Assembly (NCBI GenBank): GCA_016280485.1 | Contig: JAEEGU010000051.1 | Location: 124,001 to 188,000, forward strand | DNA length: 64,000 nucleotides | Source of the DNA: Bacillota bacterium | GTDB lineage: Bacteria > Bacillota > Clostridia > Peptostreptococcales > Anaerovoracaceae | Direction of reading: 5' to 3' | Shown here: positions 42,863-50,549 of the stretch, piece by piece | How positions within the stretch are numbered: the first letter of the stretch is position 1 | How the letters are laid out: every line of letters begins with the position of its first letter | The notes under the pieces: generated by a model | Database searches by the model: none | Told to the model about the DNA's origin: nothing | The model's input: only the letters and a program-made list of their open reading frames with translations | Program-made: the position numbers and the translations under genes

Positions 42863-44236
42863 CTAATGTGACCGAATATAGTAAAGCCAATCGTCGTAAC
42901 CCTTCGAGCGTGAGGGCCAGTAATTAGACTTTTCTGTATGTTGGATACCTGCTTCCTCCAGCGCAACGCACAGGGCGCACAGGTAGGTAAACGGGTTGCC
43001 GGTTTTCTTCGGCAGCGGAACTTGATTGACGATCGCAAGATCCTTGAGCTCCTGCAGCTTTTTGATAGCGGTTTCGTCGTCCCAGACCATTGCAGGAAAT
43101 TCGAAGCCGTTTGCCGCCATGAGTTCTCTCAATGCGAGAGATCCAGCCCGAACATTCAAGTTTGTGATCCGATCCATATCCAGGCAGTTGTAAATCGTCC
43201 GGACACCGTTTGCCTTCAGCCAATCAAGAACTGGTTTAAGACAAGCGGTGACATTAACTCCCTGGATTGCGAGGACTAAAACAGGCTCCTTCGAGAGCGC
43301 GGCAATAACGTCCGCTTTCAATGGGCCCTCGGTCAGCATGATGCGGGTGGAGCAGGTCAGGTCCCCCCCTACCCTGCTGCTGCTGACCACATGACATTTC
43401 GATATGCCGTCCTGAACGCTTCCAGGCAGCATCTTGTTCGATAATGTCATGTACCGAAGGCCACTCCCCTGTCTTCTTACCTGAAAACAGACGATTTGGC
43501 CTCGTTCATTTCTGGTTGGGATCAGAATGCCCTTGACCAGGTAGAAACACCAGTGTTTTCCGACTTTGAAGAATCCCGGAATCCCAGTGAAATCATTGAA
43601 TCCTTTTTCCTTCAGTGCTGCTACAGTCATTAACCCCAAAGCTATCGCCGACTTGGAAACCTTTACCGGCAAGTTCTGAATTGCGGCCTCTGTTTCCTTG
43701 GAAAACCTTGGATGCTGATAGGGACTGTCCGGTATCGACCGGTATTGATTTCTGTCAATAACGGCATCACTGAGGCCCCTGCTGCGAAGATGGTCCCGAT
43801 GCTCTGGAGTCAGTTTGAATGGCTCCAGATCGAGAAGCGCATTGTACACCGCATTCTTTTCTTCGTCTGACGCCTGCCGGATCACCGGCGCGGCCGGAGT
43901 CGTTGAGCGAACGTGTCTCTGAGGTCCCGTCGGGGTGCTGCCCCCATACAACTCTTGCCGGAGTTGAGCAATGGTTTCTTTTGCTCGCGCACTCCCCTTT
44001 TGGTAAGATTCGTTGAATCGTACCAGGGAATAAAGTGCGACAGCGCCGCCCTTAGAATTACATTTCGGACATTTGAACGTATCTTTTTGGTAGTTTACGT
44101 TCAACGTGTACCCCTTGTGATTGCAGATCGGGCATTTGAAATTTACGGAAGACGAAGTCGGTGCAATTTGCGATCCGGGCCTCGGGTCAAGCCCTAAGAT
44201 ACCGACGACGTCGAAAATCCTTATGGGCTCACCCAT
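42863..44236 (-). CDS. DNA primase-like protein (zinc ribbon plus TOPRIM-like domain)
   Basis: 457 residues. The N-terminal zinc ribbon (CPIC and CPKC, about residues 35-60) resembles CHC2-type primase fingers. A middle domain follows, with HRDHLRSRGLSDAVI. The TOPRIM-like region (about 300-380) has IMLTEGPLKADVIAAL, giving the catalytic Glu, and CLDMDRITNLNVRAGSLAL, giving the DxD pair. The protein would make primers for the incoming or replicating strand. It lies between an annealing-protein candidate and parM. Confidence 0.8.
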   Translation of the reverse strand: MGEPIRIFDVVGILGLDPRPGSQIAPTSSSVNFKCPICNHKGYTLNVNYQKDTFKCPKCNSKGGAVALYSLVRFNESYQKGSARAKETIAQLRQELYGGSTPTGPQRHVRSTTPAAPVIRQASDEEKNAVYNALLDLEPFKLTPEHRDHLRSRGLSDAVIDRNQYRSIPDSPYQHPRFSKETEAAIQNLPVKVSKSAIALGLMTVAALKEKGFNDFTGIPGFFKVGKHWCFYLVKGILIPTRNERGQIVCFQVRRQGSGLRYMTLSNKMLPGSVQDGISKCHVVSSSRVGGDLTCSTRIMLTEGPLKADVIAALSKEPVLVLAIQGVNVTACLKPVLDWLKANGVRTIYNCLDMDRITNLNVRAGSLALRELMAANGFEFPAMVWDDETAIKKLQELKDLAIVNQVPLPKKTGNPFTYLCALCVALEEAGIQHTEKSNYWPSRSKGYDDWLYYIRSH

Positions 44237-44281
44237 ATTCTCTTCCTCCTTTTTGTCGGGGCGGCAGAGCCGCCCCCGGAT

Positions 44282-45118
44282 TCAGCTTTCAAGAACCATG
44301 TTTGCCGCGGCAATCAGTCTGGGGAATCTGCTCGCGGACCGATACTGGTTATTTGTCCTGTTGGTGATGTACAGAAGATAATTCATGTCGCAGGCCTTGA
44401 TGTCCCCCAGTGTGCGCCCGGCATACTTTCCATTCGGGAAAACCATGCGGAACGCATCATTGAGATTGGCCGGAGGATCCTTCCTCTGCGCTTCTGCCAA
44501 CGCCGCAGCGATAATCGTCGGCACTCCAGTCTGGCCAGCATCCATCCCCGGAGCAGGCGGAGCGTTCTGATACGGCTTCACATTCGTCCATTCCGCTGAC
44601 GCAGCCTGTAAAGGCGGCGTGACCGGAGAGCGGTTGACCTCGGTATCAGGCGACGGACCGGTAAAAGGAATAACCGGCGCGTCGGCGAAGCTATTTGGCC
44701 CGGCGCCGTCCAGGTCATTATCGTTCTGCGCATCCAGAATGTTGAAGCCTGCGTTGGCCAGTGCCCGTCCTATGGCGCTGGTTTCTGCAGTCTCAAAAGC
44801 GGAATCGTTCACGATTCCCTCCTTAACCAAGGGCGAAGAACCATAACCCGTGGCAACCTCCTCTCCGTTAATTAAGACCGTTGCCTTAAAACGCTCAGTA
44901 TAGAGAGTTCCGAGCGAGTCCGGATCCTGTACCCGGCTAAGGTATTCGGTATGCAGTCTTCCGTCACACTCATAGTGAGCGCAAAAACGACGGAACCACC
45001 GGATCCGGTCAGCTACCAGAAGGTACTTCCCGGTTTTTCCATTCCTGTCTGTGACGTCGATCGGCGCAGGAGCCGGAACTTCGGACTCAGGCGGGAATGG
45101 TAATTTCGTTATTTCCAA
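44282..45118 (-). CDS. Single-strand annealing protein candidate (Rad52/ERF-like)
   Basis: 278 residues from TTG at 45118, 8 bases after AGGAG; a longer reading runs into the upstream gene. The N-terminal domain has FKATVLINGEEVATGYGSS and ETAETSAIGRALANAGF, the SAIGRAL motif typical of Rad52/Sak/ERF-type annealing proteins. The C-terminal 60 residues (FPNGKYAGRTLGDIKACDMNYLLYI) match the small domain also found at the end of exonuclease-X-like proteins. It probably handles single-stranded DNA during transfer or recombination. Confidence 0.7.
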   Translation of the reverse strand: MEITKLPFPPESEVPAPAPIDVTDRNGKTGKYLLVADRIRWFRRFCAHYECDGRLHTEYLSRVQDPDSLGTLYTERFKATVLINGEEVATGYGSSPLVKEGIVNDSAFETAETSAIGRALANAGFNILDAQNDNDLDGAGPNSFADAPVIPFTGPSPDTEVNRSPVTPPLQAASAEWTNVKPYQNAPPAPGMDAGQTGVPTIIAAALAEAQRKDPPANLNDAFRMVFPNGKYAGRTLGDIKACDMNYLLYITNRTNNQYRSASRFPRLIAAANMVLES

Positions 45119-46131
45119 TACGATTTCTCCTTTCTGTACCTCCGCTCTGTGGCGGCTCTGATGATTTTGTAATTGGTGGACTGATCCCATACAGCCCTGT
45201 ACCGAAGAGCTTTGTTTGCCATAGCAAACATATCTTCATCGGAGACGGTGAGAACAAATCGTCTTACTTTGAACTTCTCCCCGGTAAAGTGCGCCATCTT
45301 CCCTTTCAATGCTTTTTTTGCATCGAAATTTTCAACAACGATTGTCCAAGGATACTTCGCAAGCTCTTTGCCCTTCATTTCGTTTCTGGTGATGCTGATC
45401 GTCGTCACCCAGGTAATTGCTCCAACTTCCGCAGAGGGATTGACTTTCACCTGATTGTATGAAAAAGTGTTTCCCTGTGAGCCATTCGCAACACCAGCCA
45501 GGACAGCCTGGAGGTACGTCGCAGCGTCAGCCGTTGCCTGCCATGGGCTTTGGCCCTGCTGCATGCATCCAAGCGCGTAGTCGATTGCCTGTTTTGCTGT
45601 TTCCAGCGTGCTTAACGCCTCTTGACTCAATTTCAACCCAGAAGGCTGCCTTGGGGCAAAAGCGCGTTGAACAGTCTCGGCGTGTATTGCGTCGAGCACG
45701 TAGATTGGGAAATTGTGGTGTACGCTCTTTCCGTTGGAAGAAAGAGTACATCGAACAAAGGAATACTTCCCCTGCATCTCAGCACTGTTTTCTCCCGTGG
45801 GGGGTCGTAAAACCACCTTAAAATCTCCGCTGGTCGCAGAATTAAATAACCTGCTGACCTTACCGTCGTTCTGTTCTCTTAAATCCTGTTCTTGTGGCTG
45901 TTCACTCTCCTCTTGATACTGATTTTGATTTTGTGCCGGGGACGAATAGCCTTGCGCGGGTATTTGCGCAGCGGCTTGTCCGTGACTCTGCTGCGTTTGA
46001 ATGCCCTGTGCCGGTTGCGTCGACTGGGGTTGCTGGGGCACCATTTGCACATACCCAGGTCGAGTACCGTAACCTTGCGGCGTTGCCGGTGGCGCTGGCT
46101 GCAGCGCTTGTGCCGGCGCGGTGTTCGCCAT
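45109..46131 (-). CDS. Unknown first gene of the transfer operon, Gln/Pro-rich N-terminus
   Basis: 340 residues from ATG at 46131 with AAGGAGGAG upstream. The first 95 residues are low-complexity, rich in Gln, Pro and Ala. The rest is a compact domain with SRLFNSATSGDFKVVLRPP, an alpha-helical ALGCMQQGQSPWQATADAA segment and beta strands (ITWVTTISITRN). No family recognised. It lies directly after the attenuator, followed by annealing, primase and partition genes, so a single-stranded-DNA role is possible but only by context. Confidence 0.7.
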   Translation of the reverse strand: MANTAPAQALQPAPPATPQGYGTRPGYVQMVPQQPQSTQPAQGIQTQQSHGQAAAQIPAQGYSSPAQNQNQYQEESEQPQEQDLREQNDGKVSRLFNSATSGDFKVVLRPPTGENSAEMQGKYSFVRCTLSSNGKSVHHNFPIYVLDAIHAETVQRAFAPRQPSGLKLSQEALSTLETAKQAIDYALGCMQQGQSPWQATADAATYLQAVLAGVANGSQGNTFSYNQVKVNPSAEVGAITWVTTISITRNEMKGKELAKYPWTIVVENFDAKKALKGKMAHFTGEKFKVRRFVLTVSDEDMFAMANKALRYRAVWDQSTNYKIIRAATERRYRKEKSYWK

Positions 46132-46158
46132 AGTTCTCTCCTCCTTAGTAAAAAAATA

Positions 46159-46212
46159 ACACAATCTTCCTATGTCAGAAGACTGTGTGAACGTACACTA
46201 CACGCTCCTGAC
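46159..46212 (-). promoter_or_regulatory. Attenuator in the leader of the transfer operon
   Basis: Between promoter and first gene, an 11-bp stem (ACACAGTCTTC with GAAGATTGTGT) followed by a seven-base U-run forms an intrinsic terminator. Upstream, GTCAGGAG (46212-46205) can pair with CTTCTGAC (46181-46174), which takes bases from the terminator arm. The two folds exclude each other, as in a transcription attenuator. The signal is unknown. Confidence 0.65.
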
Positions 46213-46268
46213 GGCACATGAAACCGATAGTTTCCGGCCCTATAGGTAACTTCGTAATGTACGCTTAT

Positions 46269-46297
46269 AGTATATACTATTCTTATTGTTGTGTCAA
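46269..46297 (-). promoter_or_regulatory. Promoter of the transfer operon (element family)
   Basis: Leftward TTGACA (46297-46292), 17-base spacer, TATACT (46274-46269). A 130-base leader with the attenuator follows. The operon runs to the terminator at 33.1 kb. Confidence 0.85.
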
Positions 46298-46355
46298 CTT
46301 CAATTTGAGAAAATTGTAAAAAAAAATATTTTTTATATTTTTTTCAGGCTCAGAG

Positions 46356-46384
46356 TTGACAGATAATTTCTCGTGTTGTAATAT
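46356..46384 (+). promoter_or_regulatory. Promoter of the 47-aa gene
   Basis: Rightward TTGACA (46356-46361), 17-base spacer, TAATAT (46379-46384). It diverges from the transfer operon promoter. Confidence 0.65.
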
Positions 46385-46510
46385 TGTCGTAGATAGTGGT
46401 CTGGAAATTTTGAACCACAATATATAGATTTGATTTCGACAACCCAGAAATGATACTGTTGTTCTGAAAATTCTGGATATGATTTATGCTCAACAAGGGA
46501 GGTTAATGAT

Positions 46511-46654
46511 ATGTATTCCGAGTACACCATTGAAGTTTTCGGCAAGGAAGTTGCTGTCCGAAATTGCGACGGTCGGCCTGCGACGCAGAACGAATGCGAT
46601 GCAGAAAATGAAATCATCGCCCAGATGATCGCCGATGGCGTTGAAATTCCGTAA
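46511..46654 (+). CDS. Small acidic protein, 47 aa
   Basis: ATG follows GGGAGG by 8 bases. The product begins MYSEYTIEVFGKEV and ends in ADGVEIP, with two cysteines (RNCDG, NECDA) and many acidic residues. It has its own rightward promoter and a good terminator, so it is an independent gene like the cysteine-rich one at 16.2 kb. It lies between the transfer operon promoter and the TATTG array. No family recognised. Confidence 0.65.
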   Translation: MYSEYTIEVFGKEVAVRNCDGRPATQNECDAENEIIAQMIADGVEIP

Positions 46655-46667
46655 TTATCTGAATTTC

Positions 46668-46698
46668 GGGAGGCAGTTATCGCTGCCTCCCCTTTTTT
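46668..46698 (+). terminator. Terminator of the 47-aa gene
   Basis: GGGAGGCAG and CTGCCTCCC with a 6-base loop and a seven-base T-run. Confidence 0.9.
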
Positions 46699-46704
46699 TG
46701 CTTT

Positions 46705-47285
46705 ACGATTAGTATTGATTTCTTGGTTTATTGAAATATTGATATATTTGTTTATTGCATTATTGCCGTGCTGTTTTATTTATCTATTGCTTTATTTCTT
46801 TATTGCTTACATTTCTACGGCCCCCGTTAGCGCTTATCACGTGGCAGCAGTTAATTGATTAACACGCATATTGGCCTTCAGAAATGATATTTGTCACATA
46901 GATATTGGGATAATGGTTTATTGCTTTATTGATTTACGGCAATATTACTTTATTGTTTTATTGCGTTATTGAAGTCTTGCTGCATTGGATTATTGTGTTA
47001 TTGGGAAATACCGTTTACGACAGAGAACGCCCCGACGATCCGATCTATTTGATTATTGCGTTATGGTTTTATTGCTTTAATGTTTTATTGTTGTATTGGT
47101 ATGTTGGCATATTGTTTTATTGGTCTATTGCGTTATTAAGATATTGCTTTTTAGGATCCGGCAAATTCAGAGTGACAATCGAGAATGTATTGAGATATTG
47201 TCTTGTTGTATTATTATTACAGATTTATTGCAATATTGTTTTATTGGTATGTTGCTATACTGCGTTATTGCTTACAATAGAGCAA
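46705..47285. repeat. TATTG repeat array, centromere-like region
   Basis: About 580 AT-rich bases carry roughly 30 copies of TATTG on the upper strand, most as TTATTG, often 10-11 bases apart and so on one face of the helix. A GC-richer island interrupts it near 46820 and another near 47030. The same motif recurs in the leader of the ParA gene (49385-49430). A binding array for the ribbon-helix-helix protein at 48.3 kb is the simplest explanation. Confidence 0.65.
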
Positions 47286-47295
47286 TACAAAAGGA

Positions 47296-47328
47296 GGCCG
47301 CTGCCTCTCGACAGCGGCCGTTTTTTTT
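47296..47328. terminator. Terminator between the TATTG array and the 182-residue gene
   Basis: GGCCGCTG and CAGCGGCC with an 8-base loop. Eight T's follow on the rightward side and TCCTTTT on the leftward side. It may close the leftward gene ending at 47339. Confidence 0.75.
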
Positions 47329-47338
47329 GACGACACAT

Positions 47339-47887
47339 CTAAGGTGGCGCCAAAAACCTGCTATTTGCCGATAGCTCGGCGGGAGACTTATAAGAAATAC
47401 CCCGATTTTCTGGCGTATCAGCATAGAAATATATTCCGATACGCAGTTTGCTGACGACAGTGCTGCCGTCATAGTCCAGGACGAGGGACATCCTGGACGC
47501 CCCTCCGCAGGGAAGGGTTTTTTGTGATTCCGATTTGATCATCATAGTCGGAATCACTACTTTGGAATCTCTCCACCTGTAGATCAGGGGGAGGGATATC
47601 CCATGCCGGAGATCACGAAGGTAGATAGATCTCTCGGCATCTGGCTGGCCGGGGAAGCCCCGCCAACCAATCGTTTTTTCCGCTACGTACGGGGGCAGCT
47701 CCATGAACAGCTCTCGAACATAGCGGATTGTGGCGGTCTCACCGCCGAAGTACCGTGCCACGCCTTGTGACACAGCATGATTCCCGAGGATTAAATCAAT
47801 CGCCCGAGAACCTTTCCTCCACCGCAGAATCTCTGTCGTGGAGGAGCTTTTTTGCGTCTTTGACGTAATGGAGGTTGATTCCTCCAA
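47339..47887 (-). CDS. Unknown protein, 182 aa
   Basis: TTG start 8 bases after AGGAGG; the longer frame from 47941 has no ribosome-binding site. After a Ser/Thr-rich start, a compact domain runs to the end, with RAIDLILGNHAVSQGVARYFGGE, IRYVRELFMELPPYVAEK and LVLDYDGSTVVSKLRIGIYF. No family recognised. It has its own strong promoter and a structured 260-base leader, and lies between two partition-type loci. It may belong to element maintenance, but nothing in the sequence proves this. Confidence 0.6.
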   Translation of the reverse strand: MEESTSITSKTQKSSSTTEILRWRKGSRAIDLILGNHAVSQGVARYFGGETATIRYVRELFMELPPYVAEKTIGWRGFPGQPDAERSIYLRDLRHGISLPLIYRWRDSKVVIPTMMIKSESQKTLPCGGASRMSLVLDYDGSTVVSKLRIGIYFYADTPENRGISYKSPAELSANSRFLAPP

Positions 47888-48153
47888 TTTTCCCGCCTCC
47901 TTTCTACTTCCTCTTGGATAGCAGGAAGTCAACCGGATCATTGTGGAGCATTACCCTCTGAGCGAAGTTGATTCGGTGAGAGGGGAATGACGCATGTTGC
48001 CATGACCACAAAAAACGCCCACATCCGTTTTGGGTACAGTGGAAGCAGAGCCCACGAGCCTTACCCGTGCGCTTTGCGCTACACCCATAGGAGTGAACGT
48101 GACTTCGTCTAAAAGCAGCTCGTTAAGCTGCTTTTACAATTCTTCGTTAAGTA
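47888..48153 (-). ncRNA. Structured 260-nt leader of the 182-residue gene
   Basis: After the promoter, a 10-bp hairpin (AAAAGCAGCT with AGCTGCTTTT, 48111-48135) resembles a terminator. It is followed by a GCxCACG/CGTGxGC hairpin near 48050-48075 and by a weak hairpin with GTTTTTTG near 48010. The conserved-looking GC-rich stretch contrasts with AT-rich flanks. It could be an attenuator, riboswitch-like leader or a small RNA. It matches no riboswitch consensus I know. Confidence 0.45.
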
Positions 48154-48160
48154 CGATGTT

Positions 48161-48189
48161 ATTATATACTATTGGCATTGTTTTGTCAA
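48161..48189 (-). promoter_or_regulatory. Promoter (element family)
   Basis: Leftward TTGACA (48189-48184), 17-base spacer, TATAAT (48166-48161). Drives the structured leader and the 182-residue gene. Confidence 0.85.
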
Positions 48190-48251
48190 TAGGACGCGAA
48201 GGTGAATTCTGGGCTTGTGATTTAGCGAACAATTTGTACACAACCGAATAT

Positions 48252-48292
48252 AAAACCCGACTCGTTCAATGATTCATCGAACAAGCCGGGGG
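48252..48292 (-). terminator. Terminator of the parA/ribbon-helix-helix operon
   Basis: An imperfect stem (CCCGGCTTGTTC with GAACGAGTCGGG) with a T-run after it on the leftward strand, 25 bases past the stop. Confidence 0.7.
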
Positions 48293-48317
48293 CGTTGAGG
48301 CAAGAAGTATGTCAGGA

Positions 48318-48524
48318 TTACTCGATAAAACCATTCTCTTTGGCGTACAGATGAATTGCCTGGTCGACAATGTCACTGCGGGGAATTTTGGTTTTATAGT
48401 TTATCAGATCGATCAGATCTTTTGTGGCCGTAGGCAGAGAGAAGGTGTAATTCTTTTTGAGCTCGGGGAGAGAAGCGTTCTCGCTCTCACTGTTTGCAAG
48501 CTGCATCTCAAGAAAGTTGGGCAT
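48318..48524 (-). CDS. Ribbon-helix-helix partition/repressor protein
   Basis: 68 residues, ATG behind AAGGAGG. After a flexible N-terminus, KKNYTFSLPTATKDLIDLINY and IPRSDIVDQAIHLYAKENG form the strand-helix-helix of Arc/CopG proteins. It follows parA by 5 bases. In type Ib partition systems such a protein binds the centromere and represses its own operon. TATTG repeats in the parA leader and in the 46.7-47.3 kb array are the likely sites. Confidence 0.8.
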   Translation of the reverse strand: MPNFLEMQLANSESENASLPELKKNYTFSLPTATKDLIDLINYKTKIPRSDIVDQAIHLYAKENGFIE

Positions 48525-48529
48525 CGATA

Positions 48530-49342
48530 TTACCTCCTTAACATAAGCTGCGTGGCAAATTCTTTGATGAATTCTTCCGCAAGGGAAGTATAGTCCAGGG
48601 AGATGTTGCAGCTCGGATATTGATAGATCACATTCTTGCGATCATCGTGGGCCTGGTCAATCGTTACGCACTGACGAATTTGGGTATTAAAAACCTTGTA
48701 CCCGCATTCCTTGGCCATCGCATCGATTTCACCGGAGATCTTTTGCCCGATCTTCGTTCTTGCGTTCGTTCTTGTCAGGACAATTCCCGCTACTTGCAGC
48801 TTTTTGTTCAGGCGATCCTGCACACTCTTGATAAGATCCAGAAGGCCTTCGATTCCTTCTTTACTGCCGAGATCTCTGTTCGCAGGGATCAGGCAGACGT
48901 CCGCAACACACAGCGCATTTACAACCAGGTAGCTCAGGTTGGGAGGACAGTCCATAAGTACGACATTGTACTTTGAAATCGCCGGGCTCTTTTCGAGCCT
49001 GTCCCGCAGCGTGAACATGGCGGCGATCGGGTTTTTATTAAGCTCTGCCTCGATATTTCCCATTTCGTCCTTGCTGGACGGGCAAAGATCGAACCAAGGG
49101 AGCCGCTGGATCGTTTCGCCAATATCCATCATTCGGTTTTTGTCAGTAGTGAGAACATTGTAGACGGTTGGCCCGGAGACAGCGCCGGCATACGTGCTCA
49201 GGTTTGCCTGTACATCAAGGTCAATGACCAGGACTTCAGCACCCTTCTTATGAAGAGCTGCGGCGAGACATTCGCAGGTCGTGGTTTTTGCTACTCCGCC
49301 TTTTTGATTTGCGATTGCGATAATAAGCGGCTTTGCTGCCAA
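48530..49342 (-). CDS. parA: ParA-family partition ATPase
   Basis: 270 residues from TTG at 49342, 9 bases after AGGAG; earlier TTG and ATG codons are worse placed. The deviant Walker A AIANQKGGVAKTTT lies near residue 8-21, with the second motif VIDLDVQANLS and Walker B VVLMDCPPNLSYL following. The signature KGGVAKT has the typical Lys pair. It moves DNA bound by its partner along the nucleoid. Forms an operon with the ribbon-helix-helix gene. This is the second partition system of the element, besides ParM. Confidence 0.9.
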   Translation of the reverse strand: MAAKPLIIAIANQKGGVAKTTTCECLAAALHKKGAEVLVIDLDVQANLSTYAGAVSGPTVYNVLTTDKNRMMDIGETIQRLPWFDLCPSSKDEMGNIEAELNKNPIAAMFTLRDRLEKSPAISKYNVVLMDCPPNLSYLVVNALCVADVCLIPANRDLGSKEGIEGLLDLIKSVQDRLNKKLQVAGIVLTRTNARTKIGQKISGEIDAMAKECGYKVFNTQIRQCVTIDQAHDDRKNVIYQYPSCNISLDYTSLAEEFIKEFATQLMLRR

Positions 49343-49384
49343 AGAAAACATCTCCTCTCTGATTGAACTCAAATATGTATTTGC

Positions 49385-49430
49385 GGGTTTATTGGGATAT
49401 TGATTTACTCATTTATTGTTTTACATATTT
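49385..49430. promoter_or_regulatory. TATTG-type operator in the parA leader
   Basis: Three or four TTATTG/TATTG motifs lie between the promoter and the parA start, the same motif as in the long array. Probable autoregulation site. Confidence 0.6.
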
Positions 49431-49467
49431 GAAAAAATAATTAAAGCGACGCCTTAATTACAGGGCC

Positions 49468-49496
49468 ATTATATACTATTTGTTTTAATCTGTCAA
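49468..49496 (-). promoter_or_regulatory. Promoter of parA (element family)
   Basis: Leftward TTGACA (49496-49491), 17-base spacer, TATAAT (49473-49468). Confidence 0.85.
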
Positions 49497-49505
49497 CTCT
49501 GCTTC

Positions 49506-49543
49506 AAAAAAAACAGAATCCCCGGTGCAAGAATCAGGGATTC
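49506..49543 (-). terminator. Terminator upstream of the parA promoter
   Basis: GAATCCC and GGGATTC stem followed leftward by TGTTTTTTTT. It closes the signal peptidase operon. Confidence 0.8.
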
Positions 49544-49545
49544 AG

Positions 49546-49807
49546 CCGCAACAGCCAGATAAATGAGAGGCCGGCGCCATAAAAAGGCCTACACTCTAAA
49601 GAGTCGCACCCACCTGCAGGCGGGAGAGCGAGCTTTTTTCAATTCTGATTGCTTCCTGAGAGGCGCGAGAATCGTCTGTGAGCGATTTACTGATAAAATG
49701 GTGTCCATTCCCGTTTCAGGCGTCGTTCATTCGTCTGCGCGGTCCTTGTGCTTTCACGCAACGCTTCCAATAACGCCTGAAATATTACAGATTACGCGCT
49801 GCTCTTG
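49546..49807. other. Region without recognised gene downstream of the small membrane gene
   Basis: About 260 bases. A CCCaCCTGCAGGcGGG near-palindrome with a following T-run near 49610-49642 (rightward) is the only structure noted. No protein frame with a ribosome-binding site was found. Confidence 0.4.
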
Positions 49808-50005
49808 TTATCCTGCATTGATACCGGAGACACCGTTGTCCAGGATATCACTAACCCAGGCAAACAGACTCCTGATAGCGTCTGAAATCGTTTTAACGAT
49901 TGCGTGAAGATCTATCACATCAAGGTAATGCAGCACAATAAGTCCGAGGACAAGCAGAATGGCGATTGAAATGATAAACCTCAACACTCGAATCGTAAGC
50001 AGCAT
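49808..50005 (-). CDS. Small membrane protein, 65 aa
   Basis: ATG follows GGGAGGG by 10 bases. One strong membrane helix (about residues 8-28, FIISIAILLVLGLIVLHYL) and a C-terminal amphipathic part ending in GVSGINAG. It follows the signal peptidase gene by about 20 bases and is probably co-transcribed from its promoter. Function unknown; possibly a small subunit of the envelope apparatus. Confidence 0.65.
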   Translation of the reverse strand: MLLTIRVLRFIISIAILLVLGLIVLHYLDVIDLHAIVKTISDAIRSLFAWVSDILDNGVSGINAG

Positions 50006-50026
50006 ATAGTCAATCCCTCCCTGATA

Positions 50027-50512
50027 TCAAAGTCGAATGACAACGCCCACAATGTTTGCGATTGGGACGAGGCCGATTTCATTTCGGGAATCCATACTGT
50101 ACTCCCGATTATCTCCCATTACGAAGACGTAGCCGTCCGGGACAACCAGCGGGTAGGTATAGGCTGTGCCTGGCTGCGTCGTTCCTGTGACGTATGGCTC
50201 TGGAAGGGGAGTTCCGTTCAGTAAAACGCCGGATCCATCTTCGAGAATTTCTATTTCGTCACCGGCAGTTGCAATTACTCGTTTGATTGCCTTACGGTCG
50301 AAGTTATCATTCTCGTAAAGTACAATGATGTCACCGTGCGAAATCGAGTCTTTATTGAAACGTCGGATGAAAAGCATGTCTCCGGCTTCATAAGTCGATT
50401 CCATAGATTCTCCAGAGACGAAAACCAAGCCGAAAACGTGAAAGAGAAGGACATACAAGACAATAATCGGAATCAGTGTTTTTGCCCATTTAATTACTTC
50501 CGCCTTTCTCAT
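50027..50512 (-). CDS. lepB: Type I signal peptidase encoded by the element
   Basis: 161 residues from ATG at 50512; the leader from the promoter is only about 30 bases. One N-terminal membrane helix, then the catalytic Ser in SGESMESTYEAGD and the Lys in RKAIKRVIATAGD, plus the GDNREYSMDSR box. Short, Gram-positive-type enzyme with all catalytic residues. It could process the element's own exported proteins, such as the VirB2-like pilin and the Ig-repeat protein; this link is inference. Confidence 0.92.
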   Translation of the reverse strand: MRKAEVIKWAKTLIPIIVLYVLLFHVFGLVFVSGESMESTYEAGDMLFIRRFNKDSISHGDIIVLYENDNFDRKAIKRVIATAGDEIEILEDGSGVLLNGTPLPEPYVTGTTQPGTAYTYPLVVPDGYVFVMGDNREYSMDSRNEIGLVPIANIVGVVIRL

Positions 50513-50549
50513 AAAAAAAACACCCCTCATTCCACGCAATATCACAGTT

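Noticed and set aside
46333..46617. 94-residue lower-strand frame
   Set aside because: Antisense to the 47-residue gene, which has promoter, ribosome-binding site and terminator.
46929..47374. Hydrophobic upper-strand frames of about 90-130 residues
   Set aside because: Leu/Tyr/Ile-rich translation of the TATTG repeats; no ribosome-binding site.
49563..49907. 114-residue upper-strand frame
   Set aside because: Overlaps the small membrane gene on the other strand and has no ribosome-binding site or family pattern.
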